DNA of 64,000 nucleotides from Gemmatimonadaceae bacterium. Its GTDB lineage: Bacteria; Gemmatimonadota; Gemmatimonadetes; Gemmatimonadales; Gemmatimonadaceae. The stretch lies in the NCBI GenBank assembly GCA_036003045.1, contig DASYSS010000036.1, positions 32,357 through 96,356 on the forward strand, written 5' to 3'. This document shows positions 19,980 through 28,553 of the stretch, one piece after another; positions within the stretch are counted from its first letter, which is position 1; each line of letters begins with the position of its first letter. The notes beneath the pieces are model-generated. The model saw only the letters and a program-made list of their open reading frames with translations, had not been told where the DNA came from and ran no database searches. Both the position numbers and the translations under genes were made by a program.

Positions 19980-20833
19980 GTCAGGGTCCGACGCCCGGTT
20001 CTTCGCCGACGGCGTGCGGCGATCAGAAGCACGATCGCCAACGCCACGGGCGCCGCGTAGCTGCCGCCCCGCTCGACGATTTCCCAAAAAGGCGCGCCGG
20101 CCGCGAGGAAGAGCGATTCGATCGCGAGCTTCCACGAGGCGACGAAGAGCGCGAGCGGTACCGAGGGCCAACGCGCCAGCACTAGCGCGAGCGCGATCTC
20201 ACTGCCGCCGACAATCGGCGTCATTTGCGCCGCGACGTCGTCCGGAAAGATCGACGCGTAGTTCGCGACGAGACCCGGCTTTCCCTCGAGGCCGAGCGCG
20301 CCGTGGCCGACGAGCAAGAGGACGACGACGGCGACGAGCACGATCTCGAGCTGTCGCAGGAGCCGGTCGGTCAGCGGACGTAGTGTGATCGGCGCGAAGA
20401 CACCGCCGACGCCTCGCCACGGGGCCGCGAGAAGAATCATCGCGAGTGGCACGCCATAGTTGCCGGCGCGCTCGAACGCCTCCCATCCGGGTTCGCCGGC
20501 GAGAGGCCGCAACAGCGCCGTCCACACCGCCCACAGGGTCATCCAGTAGACGACGGCGGGCCGCGGCGAGAGCAGTACGAAACAGCCCATCGTGATGTCG
20601 ATCGCGCCGATGACGGGCATCAGCGAATACGCGGTTGTGGGGCCGATGTGAGCGACGGCGAAGTACGGAAGCCATGCCTGCTTCGCCATGATCCCGAACG
20701 CCCCGTGACCCACGAAGCACAGACAAGCGCCGACCCGCAGCGTCCACGGCAGCGCCTCGAGGGGGCCCCGCAAAGTCCGTGATACAACGGCCGTTGCGCG
20801 TTCGGATGCGAGCGGTGTGCGCGACGCGTACAT
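19964..20833 (-). CDS. DoxX-like integral membrane protein
   Basis: A 289-residue protein with about eight hydrophobic segments arranged as two similar halves. Each half has a short glycine-histidine motif: CLCFVGHGAFGIMAKQAWLP in the first and LLLVGHGALGLEGKPGL in the second. VGHGxxG repeated in this way indicates an internal duplication of a four-helix DoxX-like unit. The C-terminus is Arg-rich (AARRRRRTGRR). Members are often linked to redox or detoxification functions but are poorly characterised. It lies upstream of, and overlaps, the EndoIII-like gene. The start at 20833 is uncertain because no Shine-Dalgarno sequence is evident. Confidence 0.7.
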   Translation of the reverse strand: MYASRTPLASERATAVVSRTLRGPLEALPWTLRVGACLCFVGHGAFGIMAKQAWLPYFAVAHIGPTTAYSLMPVIGAIDITMGCFVLLSPRPAVVYWMTLWAVWTALLRPLAGEPGWEAFERAGNYGVPLAMILLAAPWRGVGGVFAPITLRPLTDRLLRQLEIVLVAVVVLLLVGHGALGLEGKPGLVANYASIFPDDVAAQMTPIVGGSEIALALVLARWPSVPLALFVASWKLAIESLFLAAGAPFWEIVERGGSYAAPVALAIVLLIAARRRRRTGRRTLTCARG

Positions 20834-20955
20834 TGCTATCGGAGGTCTACCGAGGGTGGCCTCGCAATTATACCACTGAGAGCGGGACCCCCGCGACCGC
20901 GTTCGGCAACCCAGGTCGCGCGTCCCCCGTTTGATGCCACGCCCCGTCGTTCCAC

Positions 20956-22404
20956 ATGACTGACCGAAAAGCCAGAATCTTCGCGGTGGCGGCCCTCCTG
21001 ACCGCTCCCCTCGCGTGCCGTCCGTCGCCCGATGCGGACCCTCGAATGATTTCGGAGTGGGAGCGCGCGCTATATGGCGTCGTCCGCGCCGAGCGTCTCT
21101 CTCCGCCCGTCGCGTCGCGCGTGTTCGCGTACGCGTCTGCGGGACTGTACTCGGGGCTCGTCGCGACAAAACCGGCCGCGACGCCACTCGTCGGAACGCT
21201 CAACGGACTCGATTCCCTGCCGCGAGCCACCGCGGGCATGACCTACGACCCCACGCTGATCGCCGTCGCGGCCGAGCACACCGTTCTGGATTCGCTGTTC
21301 ACCGAGGGATTGCCGACGACTCGTGCCACGTTGAGCCGGCTCGCCGATTCGCTGGCGCGGGCTCGGAAGGCGCTCGGCGTCGGCAGCGACGTCGCGAAGC
21401 AGTCGACGGATCTTGGCCAGCGCATCGGCCTTGCGATCGTGTCCTGGTCGCATGGCGATGGATTCGACAGCACGCGGGGAAAAACGTACGTGGCGCCGGT
21501 TGGACCCGGGCTCTGGGTGAACGACGATCCCGCGACTGTCTTCGCGACGCAGAGCCTTTCCGGCGCGAGCCAAGCCGTGACGCCGAGCAACCCGGCGAAC
21601 GCGCTCAAGGCGGGCACAGTCGACGATCGCTCTCTCATTCTCGACCGACCGAAGCGTCCGGGGCGAAAGACGCTCCCGGCGGCGAACATGGCAGGGGTGA
21701 CCGAGCCCTACTGGGGCTACAATCGACCATTCGCGTTGCATTCATGGAACGACTGCCCCGCGCCAATGCCGCCGGCGTTTTCGTTGAAGCCGGGAACGCC
21801 GCTGTACGACGAAGCGCGAAGTGTCTACGAGACGTCCAAGGCGTTGACGCCGTCGCAGCGTGAAACCGCACTGTATTGGGCCGACAACGGCGGCGAGACC
21901 GGAACGCCGGCCGGACACTGGCTGTCGATCGCGAGCCAGATGGTGACCGAGCGGCACCTGAGCGCCGAACAGGCGGCGTGGGTCATGGTGGCGACGAGCG
22001 TCGCGCTGAACGACGCGTTCATTTCCGCGTGGGGCTACAAGTTCAGACTCAACCTGATCCGCCCGCGCACGTTCATCCGCGAGACGATGGACTCGACATG
22101 GGAACCGGCGATTCCGACTCCGCCCTTCCCCGAATACCTATCCGGCCATTCGACGATCTCAGCCGCCGCGGCCGGCGCGATGACGGATGTGCTCGGCCCG
22201 CAGCCGTTCGAGGACAGCACCAGCATTCCGCTCGGGCACGCCGTGCGGAAGTTCGGATCGTTCCGCGAGGCGGCGATCGAGGCGGGCATGTCGCGCATTT
22301 ACGGCGGCATCCATTTTCCTTCGGGCAATGTCGAGGGACGCAAGCTTGGCGATTGCATCGCCTCGAAGGTGCAGACGCGAATGAAGCTGAAGCCGGTCTC
22401 GTAG
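20956..22404 (+). CDS. Vanadium-dependent haloperoxidase / PAP2-superfamily lipoprotein
   Basis: A 482-residue exported protein with a lipobox (LTAPLAC, Cys21). The C-terminal third carries the vanadate/phosphate-binding signature split as in vanadium chloroperoxidase relatives: KFRLNLIRPRTFI, then PPFPEYLSGHSTISAAAAG, then SRIYGGIHFPSGNVEGRKLG. These supply the Lys, Arg, Ser-Gly-His and Arg/His residues that bind oxyanion. Such enzymes are either haloperoxidases or acid phosphatases, and sequence alone does not decide which. The gene stands alone between the DoxX-like gene and an intergenic region, divergent from the former. Confidence 0.85.
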   Translation: MTDRKARIFAVAALLTAPLACRPSPDADPRMISEWERALYGVVRAERLSPPVASRVFAYASAGLYSGLVATKPAATPLVGTLNGLDSLPRATAGMTYDPTLIAVAAEHTVLDSLFTEGLPTTRATLSRLADSLARARKALGVGSDVAKQSTDLGQRIGLAIVSWSHGDGFDSTRGKTYVAPVGPGLWVNDDPATVFATQSLSGASQAVTPSNPANALKAGTVDDRSLILDRPKRPGRKTLPAANMAGVTEPYWGYNRPFALHSWNDCPAPMPPAFSLKPGTPLYDEARSVYETSKALTPSQRETALYWADNGGETGTPAGHWLSIASQMVTERHLSAEQAAWVMVATSVALNDAFISAWGYKFRLNLIRPRTFIRETMDSTWEPAIPTPPFPEYLSGHSTISAAAAGAMTDVLGPQPFEDSTSIPLGHAVRKFGSFREAAIEAGMSRIYGGIHFPSGNVEGRKLGDCIASKVQTRMKLKPVS

Positions 22405-22758
22405 AACCTTTCGCGCCGCGGCCCGAAGTCTGCCCTTTGTCGATGGCAGAGGTGCGCGCGGGCGAGTCGTGATGTCGCCCCGCGCAAGGATGGGCGAATG
22501 CGAGACGGTGGCAAAAGGCCCGACGTCGACCAAGGGTCCGCGGGCGTCACGAAAGGGCGGCGCGTGCACGTACGCGCTCCGAGCCGGGGCGAATACGAAG
22601 ACGCCACGGCCGGTCCCCAGCCGCCAGGCAAACCCCCAGCCTCGCCCCCATCACCCGCTCCAGAGTCACCTCCCTCCCCTCCCTCCCCAACCCGATCGAG
22701 GAAGTCGAATGCCAACGACGTAACACGGAAACGTTGATTGTGCACGAAGGAGGCAGTT
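22405..22758. other. 354-base intergenic region with C-rich tract
   Basis: The region separates the haloperoxidase stop from the next gene's GTG. The first 230 bases contain an open plus-strand frame of 79 codons (22498-22737), but it is Pro/Arg-rich with no family resemblance and I regard it as spurious. From about 22625 the plus strand is dominated by C runs, including the G-quadruplex motif annotated separately. A good Shine-Dalgarno sequence for the next gene lies at 22747-22753. I saw no terminator hairpin or tRNA. Confidence 0.6.
22672..22688 (-). promoter_or_regulatory. G-quadruplex motif with single-base loops
   Basis: The minus strand reads GGGGAGGGAGGGGAGGG. These are four G-runs of at least three separated by single A residues, the most stable class of predicted G-quadruplex. 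It lies about 70 bases upstream of the GTG of the next plus-strand gene, on that gene's template strand, so folding could impede or favour transcription initiation. Folding is predicted from the pattern only. Confidence 0.6.
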
Positions 22759-23460
22759 GTGAAGTCCAGATTGATTCTTGTCGCGGGTGTCGTCGCCGCT
22801 TCGGCGTGCGCCCGATCATATGCCGAGCTTTCACCGGCCGCGGGATCCACCCCGGCGTCGCCGGGACCCGGTGAAGGCGCCGTCGCGTCGGTGGCGAACG
22901 TCAGCGTGACCGCGCGAACCCAGGCTTGGCACTTCGACCCACCCGATCTCGAGACGAAAGCGACGCCCGTCCTGCTCGAGTTCAACAACAACAGCGACCG
23001 CGCGATCGTGGTCCGGTACGACCACATCGTGCTGACCGATGCCGCCGGGCACCGATTGGACGTCATCCCACCCTACAACGTCGAGGGCAAGGTGAGCGTC
23101 CCCGTGACCGTTCAGCAGCCGTACTATTTCGGCGGGTACACGTACGCGCCGTACGTGGGCCGCTTTTCGCCGACCTACATGCGGTACAACTACATCAATG
23201 GAACCGGTGGATTCGCGTACGACCCGCAGTACTATCAGCCATACGTCACCGTGTACACGGACATCGCGCTTCCAACGCCGGAGATGCTGCAGCGGGCGCT
23301 GCCCGAAGGCGCCATCGAGTCAGGTGGTGCGGCCGGCGGATTCGTGTACTTCAAGAAGATTGGACGGGGCGAGCAGGTGTTGACGCTTCACGTCGCCATC
23401 ATCGATCAGGCGTCAAACGATGTCCTGGGAATCGCGACGATTCCCTTCGTCGCGCACTGA
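22759..23460 (+). CDS. Uncharacterised exported (probable lipo-) protein
   Basis: A 233-residue protein of unknown function. The GTG start is set by the excellent Shine-Dalgarno AAGGAGG at 22747-22753, five bases upstream. The N-terminus KSRLILVAGVVAASACARSY looks like a lipoprotein signal with a relaxed lipobox ending at Cys. The body contains VLLEFNNNSDRAIVVRYDHI, a beta-sandwich-like stretch suggestive of a chaperone or adhesion fold. A Tyr/Pro/Gly-rich middle (YYFGGYTYAPYVGRFSPTYM and more) follows, then a final conserved-looking beta region (VLTLHVAIIDQ). It converges with the kinase gene 27 bases away. I cannot assign a family. Confidence 0.6.
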   Translation: MKSRLILVAGVVAASACARSYAELSPAAGSTPASPGPGEGAVASVANVSVTARTQAWHFDPPDLETKATPVLLEFNNNSDRAIVVRYDHIVLTDAAGHRLDVIPPYNVEGKVSVPVTVQQPYYFGGYTYAPYVGRFSPTYMRYNYINGTGGFAYDPQYYQPYVTVYTDIALPTPEMLQRALPEGAIESGGAAGGFVYFKKIGRGEQVLTLHVAIIDQASNDVLGIATIPFVAH

Positions 23461-23487
23461 AACGATCGGCGCTGATTCCGCTCTCCT

Positions 23488-24681
23488 CTACCCTCGCTCG
23501 CCGCTGCGGCCTTCGCCCCGTGCCGTGGCGGCGAGCATGATACCGGTCACCGACCTCCACACGAAGTTGAATCCGCGCCTCGCCGCCGACTCCGGCGCGG
23601 CGATCGCACGCTCGCAATCCGCGAGCGCGAGAGACATTTCCGCCGCGTTGTAACGATTCACCGGGTCGGGTGCCATCGCGCGGGACACGCAGCGCTCGAC
23701 GCACGCCGGGAGATCACGCCGAGCCGCACGCAGCCGTCGAAGCGCGCGGGCCCCATGTTGTGAGAGAGTCTCCGTGCTCAAGGCGCCGACTGGCGCCTCG
23801 CCGGCGACCATCTCATAGAGGACGCACCCCAAGCTGTAGATGTCGCTTCGCCCGTCGATCGTCGCCGCGCCCGCGGCTTGTTCCGGACTCATGTACTCCG
23901 GTGTCCCGACGACAACGCCGGTCGACGTGATGCTCGGCGCCGTTCGCTCCACCGGCCGGGCGACGCCGAAGTCGCCGAGCAGGGCCTGCCCGCTCGAGAA
24001 AAGAATGTTCGAGGGCTTGATGTCGCGATGGATCAGTCCGGCCCCGTGCGCGTGCTCGAGCGCGGCCGCGACGTCCGACGCGATCCGCAACGCCTCCGCC
24101 ACCGGCAGCTGCGGCTGCTGATCGAGCCGCGAGCTCAACGTGCCGCCCTCGTAGTACGGCATGATGAAGTACAAGGATTCTTCCGCCTCGCCGGAGTCGT
24201 GGAGCGGCACGATGTGCGGATGACGCAGCGCGGCGGTCGTCCGAATTTCGGCCAAGAATCGCGCGGCCCCGACGCGCGCCCGCGCCGATGGACGCAGCAC
24301 TTTCACCGCGACCGGCCGGTCGTGCGCCGTGTCGTGGGCGAGGAACACGATCGCCATGCCGCCCCGCCCGATCTCGCGCTCCACGCGATACCGGCCGGCG
24401 AGCGTCGCCGGAAATCGTGAGACGGTTTCGTCGTCGTCGAGGAGAAACGAGAAGCGATCGATCGCGCCCGCGTCGAGCAGCGTGTCGCCTTCCTCGCACT
24501 CGGCGACGAGCTGACGCAGCTGCTCGGCCATCGCCGGGTCGCCGTGACTTGCATCCGCGATGAACCGCGCGCGGCGTTCCGGGGGCGTCTCGAGCGCCGC
24601 GTCGAGCAGCGGCCCGAAGACGCGCCACTCGTCCGGCGACATCGGACCGGAACCGTTCCCTCCACCCGGGCGATCGGTCAC
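23488..24681 (-). CDS. Short soluble Hanks-type serine/threonine protein kinase
   Basis: A 397-residue PknB-type kinase. An N-terminal region (about residues 15-75) typical of acidobacterial-type kinases (ALETPPERRARFI) precedes the catalytic domain at about 95-345. The glycine loop is IGRGGMAIVFLA, the ATP lysine is in VAVKVL, the catalytic loop is HRDIKPSN and the metal motif is GDFGVARP. The P+1 region GTPEYMSPEQA is complete, so it should be active. Unlike most such kinases it has no clear membrane helix and no sensory C-terminal repeats. The GTG start lies seven bases after the stop of the ECF sigma gene, so the two form an operon, suggesting sigma-factor control by phosphorylation. Confidence 0.9.
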   Translation of the reverse strand: MTDRPGGGNGSGPMSPDEWRVFGPLLDAALETPPERRARFIADASHGDPAMAEQLRQLVAECEEGDTLLDAGAIDRFSFLLDDDETVSRFPATLAGRYRVEREIGRGGMAIVFLAHDTAHDRPVAVKVLRPSARARVGAARFLAEIRTTAALRHPHIVPLHDSGEAEESLYFIMPYYEGGTLSSRLDQQPQLPVAEALRIASDVAAALEHAHGAGLIHRDIKPSNILFSSGQALLGDFGVARPVERTAPSITSTGVVVGTPEYMSPEQAAGAATIDGRSDIYSLGCVLYEMVAGEAPVGALSTETLSQHGARALRRLRAARRDLPACVERCVSRAMAPDPVNRYNAAEMSLALADCERAIAAPESAARRGFNFVWRSVTGIMLAATARGEGRSGERG

Positions 24682-24688
24682 GGCTGCG

Positions 24689-25258
24689 TCAGGCGGAGAG
24701 CTCGCGGCGAAGAAGCATCCGCGCGCGCGCCCAATCGCGCTGTACCGTTCGCACGGTTACGCCGAGCACCTCCGCGATCTCGTCCTCCGAGAGTCCGCCG
24801 AAAAAGCGCAGCTCCACCACGCGGGCCAGCCGCGCATCGACGACCGCCACTCGCTCCAGCGCGTCGTTGATGTCGAGCAGAGTTTGGGGGTCGTCGGCGC
24901 CGGCGATCGCGTCCGCGTCGAGAGTGACGGCCGCATTTCCCCCGCCGCGTTTTCGGGCCGAACGCGCCCGCGCCCGGTCGATGAGAATGTGGCGCATCGC
25001 GACGGCCGCTATGGCGAGAAAGTGCGCCCGGTCTTTGGGACCGGCATTCGACTGGTCGACGAGCTTGAGATACGCCTCGTTGACGAGCGCGGTCGTGCCG
25101 AGCGTTCCGCTCCTCACGCCGACGCGGCGGCCGCGCGCCAAATGACGCCGCGCGATCCGGCGTAACTCGTCGTACGTCAGGGCCACGAGGCTGTCGAGCG
25201 ACGCTGGCTGGGGGTTTCGAAGGGCGGCCAGCGCGTCAGTCTTAGTGGGGGGCGTCAT
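24689..25258 (-). CDS. ECF sigma factor of the kinase-associated (TIGR02999-like) group
   Basis: A 189-residue RNA polymerase sigma factor. Region 2 contains the group-specific TLGTTALVNEAYLKLVDQ and HFLAIAAVAMRHILIDRARA. Region 4 reads VVELRFFGGLSEDEIAEVLG followed by VTVRTVQRDWARARMLLRRE, a helix-turn-helix for the -35 element. These blocks are characteristic of ECF factors found beside Ser/Thr kinases in Acidobacteria, Planctomycetes and Gemmatimonadota, and the kinase gene follows directly here. No anti-sigma gene is adjacent, fitting regulation by the kinase. It diverges from the GH65 operon across a 167-base region. Confidence 0.92.
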   Translation of the reverse strand: MTPPTKTDALAALRNPQPASLDSLVALTYDELRRIARRHLARGRRVGVRSGTLGTTALVNEAYLKLVDQSNAGPKDRAHFLAIAAVAMRHILIDRARARSARKRGGGNAAVTLDADAIAGADDPQTLLDINDALERVAVVDARLARVVELRFFGGLSEDEIAEVLGVTVRTVQRDWARARMLLRRELSA

Positions 25259-25324
25259 CGCCGCCAAACATGCCCTACCGTAGGCCGGCTGGGCAATGGC
25301 GCTTCGCGCCAAGACTCGGGCGCG

Positions 25325-25340
25325 ATTTCGATCCCGAAAT
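25325..25340. promoter_or_regulatory. Operator-like dyad in the sigma-factor / GH65 divergent region
   Basis: ATTTCG-ATCC-CGAAAT is a perfect 6-bp inverted repeat with a 4-base centre, in an AT-richer patch of the 167-base divergent region between the ECF sigma gene and the GH65 gene. It could be a regulator-binding site for either gene. No regulator gene is adjacent, so this remains a pattern only. Confidence 0.25.
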
Positions 25341-25425
25341 TGGTATTGCGGAAGCGCGTCCAAGTGGTTTGCTGGCCGTCGACGAGGGACCATGACGCGA
25401 AGAGGCCGCTAAGTCGGCATGGGGT

Positions 25426-27720
25426 GTGCCGAACGGTGCACTAGTGGCCTCCAGACTAGATCTCGAATCTCCCGACCGACTCGTGAAGCCGCTCGGCGAG
25501 CTGATCCAACGCCCGTCGGACCCCGCCTGGATGCTGGTCGAAGAGGGGGTCCCTGGTCCGCGCGAGCAAGAGATCGAGTCGATCCTCGCCATCGGCAACG
25601 GCTGCCTCGGTTCCCGGGCGTCGCTCGCCGAAGATGGACCCCTGTCGAGACCTGCGACCTTCGCGGCCGGCGTCTTCACCCACGATGTCGCGCCGGGAAT
25701 CCCGACGATCACGCGGCTGCCCGACTGGTCGCATCTGGAGATCCTCATCGACGGCGAGCCAATGAAGTTCGACGTCGGTCGAATGTTGGAGCATCGGCGC
25801 GTGCTCGACTGGGAGCGCGGAATTCAATGGCGCGAGTGGAGGCAAGAGGACGCCGATGGTGGTGTAACGCGCGTCGTCTTTCTGCGCCTCGCATCCCTGG
25901 CGGAGCGACACCTGTTGGTTCAGTCGGTGCGCGTGACCGCCGAGAATCGCGGGCGAGCGATCGACATCGTCGCGCGGCTCCCACGATCCACCGCTCGCGT
26001 CGAATTCGACACCGCATTTCAAACGCATCCGGATCCCCACGCCCACGAGTTGTCGGAGAGCGGCGACGAGGCCAAGTGGTCCTGGACCGTCGCGGCGGGA
26101 GAATCCGCGCGGCTGGATCGCGTGGTATCGGTCCGCACTACCCGCGAAAGCGCTGAGTCACGATCGCGCGCTCCGCTTCCGGCGGCCATTGTGCAGCGCG
26201 GCACGCTCGAATCCCACATAGAAGAGCACGTCGACACGTGGCGCTCGCGCTGGAACGCCGCGGACATTCGCATCGACGGGGACGAATCCGCTCAGCGCGC
26301 CCTCCGCTTCGCCATGTACCATCTCCTCTCAGCCGCGAATCCGGACGACGACTATGTGTCGATCGGCGCGCGAGGGCTTACCGGTTTGGCATATCGCGGC
26401 CACGCCTTCTGGGACACCGAGATCTACATGCTGCCGTTCTACGTCTTCGTCGATCCGGCGTCGGCTCGCGCGCTGCTCATGTATCGCTACCACACGTTGG
26501 ACGCCGCGCGCCGGAAGGCCGCGGGATACGGCTTCAAAGGAGCGCTCTACGCCTGGGAATCCGCCGACACCGGCGACGAGACCACTCCGAGCACGGTGCT
26601 CGGCCCCAACGAAACGGTGATCAAGATTCTCACGGGCGAGTTGGAACACCACATCAGCGCCGACGTGGCGTACGCGATTTGGCAATACTGGCGCGCGACC
26701 GCCGACGACGACTTCATGGCGGAAGCCGGCGCCGAGATCCTCATCGAGACCGCGCGGTTCTGGGAGAGCCGAGCCCGATTCGAGTCCGACGGCGCCGCCC
26801 ATATTCGCCATGTGATTGGACCGGACGAGTATCACGAGCCCGTCGACGACAACGCGTACACGAATGGAATGGCGCGATGGAATCTCCATCGCGCCGCGGA
26901 GATCGTCGCTACGCTGCGGCAGACGCGCCCGGACGACTGGTCGCGACTGCGAGATCATCTCTCGTTCGAGGACAAGGAAGTCGACGACTGGTGGAAGACG
27001 GCAGAGGCGCTCGTCACCGGTTTCCGAGCCGAGTCCAAACTATTCGAGCAATTCGCGGGCTTCTTCCGGCTCGACGAGGTCGACGTCGCGGCCTATCGGC
27101 AATCAGGCGAGGCGATCGACGTGGCGCTCGGCCACGACCGGATGCAACGCGTGCAGGCGGTCAAGCAACCCGACGTCGTCGCTCTGTGTGCGCTGCTGTG
27201 GGACGAATTTCGTTTGTCGATTCACAAGGCGAACTTCGACTACTACGAGCCGCGCACGGCGCACGGCAGCTCGCTCAGCCCGTCACTTTCCGCGTTGGTG
27301 GCCGCCCGTCTGGGGCGCGTCACGGAGGCGCTCGAGTTGTTTCGCCTCGGCGCCAACATCGATCTCGCGGTCGAGAACGGCCGTGCCGAAGCCGGCGTGC
27401 ACATGGGCGCGCTCGGTGGGCTCTGGCAGGCGGCGATTCTCGGCGTAGCCGGCGTGCGTCTCCGCGACGACGGTATCGCGGTCGACCCTCATCTGCTGCC
27501 TGGTTGGTCCGCGATGGAGTTCCCGCTCCGTTGGCGCGGACGCCGACTCGCGGTTCGCATCACCGCGGAGCCGCTGGAGGTGGAGATCGCCGTATTCGAA
27601 GGCGGCGAGCTTGCGGTCTCCGTCGTGGACGGTCCGGCGGGACGCGTTCGCCAGGGCAAACGCGTTCGCACGCGACGAGAGAGCGCCGGCTGGACGACCT
27701 GGCGTGAGGAAGCTGCGTGA
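25426..27720 (+). CDS. Glycoside hydrolase family 65 disaccharide phosphorylase
   Basis: A cytoplasmic enzyme of 764 residues. GH65 enzymes phosphorolyse alpha-glucosides such as maltose, trehalose, kojibiose or nigerose to beta-glucose-1-phosphate. The layout is normal: an N-terminal beta-sandwich (with SILAIGNGCLGSRAS at about 50), an (alpha/alpha)6 barrel and a C-terminal beta-jelly roll. The general acid is Glu468 in GPDEYHEPVDDNAYTN, and the phosphate-site block is HGSSLSPSLSALVAARLG. AYRGHAFWDTEIYMLPF is also diagnostic. The start may be GTG 25426 or GTG 25444. The HAD gene overlaps its stop, and the pair resembles mycobacterial Rv3401-Rv3400. Confidence 0.92.
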   Translation: MPNGALVASRLDLESPDRLVKPLGELIQRPSDPAWMLVEEGVPGPREQEIESILAIGNGCLGSRASLAEDGPLSRPATFAAGVFTHDVAPGIPTITRLPDWSHLEILIDGEPMKFDVGRMLEHRRVLDWERGIQWREWRQEDADGGVTRVVFLRLASLAERHLLVQSVRVTAENRGRAIDIVARLPRSTARVEFDTAFQTHPDPHAHELSESGDEAKWSWTVAAGESARLDRVVSVRTTRESAESRSRAPLPAAIVQRGTLESHIEEHVDTWRSRWNAADIRIDGDESAQRALRFAMYHLLSAANPDDDYVSIGARGLTGLAYRGHAFWDTEIYMLPFYVFVDPASARALLMYRYHTLDAARRKAAGYGFKGALYAWESADTGDETTPSTVLGPNETVIKILTGELEHHISADVAYAIWQYWRATADDDFMAEAGAEILIETARFWESRARFESDGAAHIRHVIGPDEYHEPVDDNAYTNGMARWNLHRAAEIVATLRQTRPDDWSRLRDHLSFEDKEVDDWWKTAEALVTGFRAESKLFEQFAGFFRLDEVDVAAYRQSGEAIDVALGHDRMQRVQAVKQPDVVALCALLWDEFRLSIHKANFDYYEPRTAHGSSLSPSLSALVAARLGRVTEALELFRLGANIDLAVENGRAEAGVHMGALGGLWQAAILGVAGVRLRDDGIAVDPHLLPGWSAMEFPLRWRGRRLAVRITAEPLEVEIAVFEGGELAVSVVDGPAGRVRQGKRVRTRRESAGWTTWREEAA

Positions 27721-28541
27721 CCAGCGACAAGAATGCTTCAAACGCAAACAAGATCGACCTCGGCGCGTTTCGAGCGTTTCTGTTCGATCTGGACGGCGTC
27801 GTCACGAAGACGGCGAAGGTGCACGCGGCGGCGTGGAAGCGGCTGTTCGACGACTACTTGTCGACACGCGCCAAGAAGACCGGAGAGCCCTTCAAGCCGT
27901 TCGACTCGGTCACGGACTATCAGCGGTACGTCGACGGCAAGCCGCGCGCGGAGGGCGCCGAGAGCTTCTTGGGCGCGCGCGGGATCGATCTGCCGATCGG
28001 GACACCGGACGACGGCCCCGACGAGGAAACGGTCAACGGGCTCGCGAATCGCAAGGATCGCTACTTCAACGACGCGCTCGAGCACCAGGGCGTCGAGGTC
28101 TTCGACGGCACCGTGCGATTCATTCGGGAGGCGCGGTCGCGTGGACTCCGCACGGCCATCGTTTCCTCATCACGGAACTGCAAGGCCGTCGTCGCAAAGG
28201 CCGGACTCACTGCGCTATTCGATGCGCGCGTCGACGGCATGGACGCTCTTGAAATGCCCCTGCAGGGAAAGCCCCGGCCGGACACTTACCTCGAGGCCGC
28301 AAAGCGTGTCCACGCCGCGGCCGATCAAGCGGCGATCTTCGAGGACGCGGTCGCCGGCGTCGAAGCCGGGCACGCGGGTCATTTTCGGCTGGTGGTTGGC
28401 ATCGGCGATGGCGCACACGCCGCGGACCTTCGGGCGCACGGCGCGAATCTGGTCGTCGCCGACCTCGGCACGGTGCGACTGGTCGACGGACGTGGCCACG
28501 ACACGCCGAGCCCGGAACGCACGGGCGGCCGCGTGCCGTGA
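27717..28541 (+). CDS. HAD-superfamily beta-phosphoglucomutase-like protein
   Basis: A 274-residue HAD hydrolase/mutase, expected to convert the beta-glucose-1-phosphate from the upstream GH65 enzyme to glucose-6-phosphate. Motif I is FLFDLDGVV, with nucleophile Asp24 and acid/base Asp26. Motif II is AIVSSSRN, the motif III lysine is in GKPRPDTYLEAA, and motif IV is IFEDAVAGVEAG. The cap is longer than in Lactococcus beta-PGM (about 30 extra residues around DSVTDYQRYVDGKPR), as in the mycobacterial Rv3400 type. The GTG start overlaps the GH65 stop by GTGA. Confidence 0.9.
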   Translation: MTSDKNASNANKIDLGAFRAFLFDLDGVVTKTAKVHAAAWKRLFDDYLSTRAKKTGEPFKPFDSVTDYQRYVDGKPRAEGAESFLGARGIDLPIGTPDDGPDEETVNGLANRKDRYFNDALEHQGVEVFDGTVRFIREARSRGLRTAIVSSSRNCKAVVAKAGLTALFDARVDGMDALEMPLQGKPRPDTYLEAAKRVHAAADQAAIFEDAVAGVEAGHAGHFRLVVGIGDGAHAADLRAHGANLVVADLGTVRLVDGRGHDTPSPERTGGRVP

Positions 28542-28553
28542 ACGTTCAGCACA

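Noticed and set aside
22498..22737. Open frame of 79 codons between the haloperoxidase and the next gene.
   Set aside because: Composition is dominated by Pro, Ser and Arg from the C-rich tract, there is no ribosome-binding site and nothing resembles a domain.
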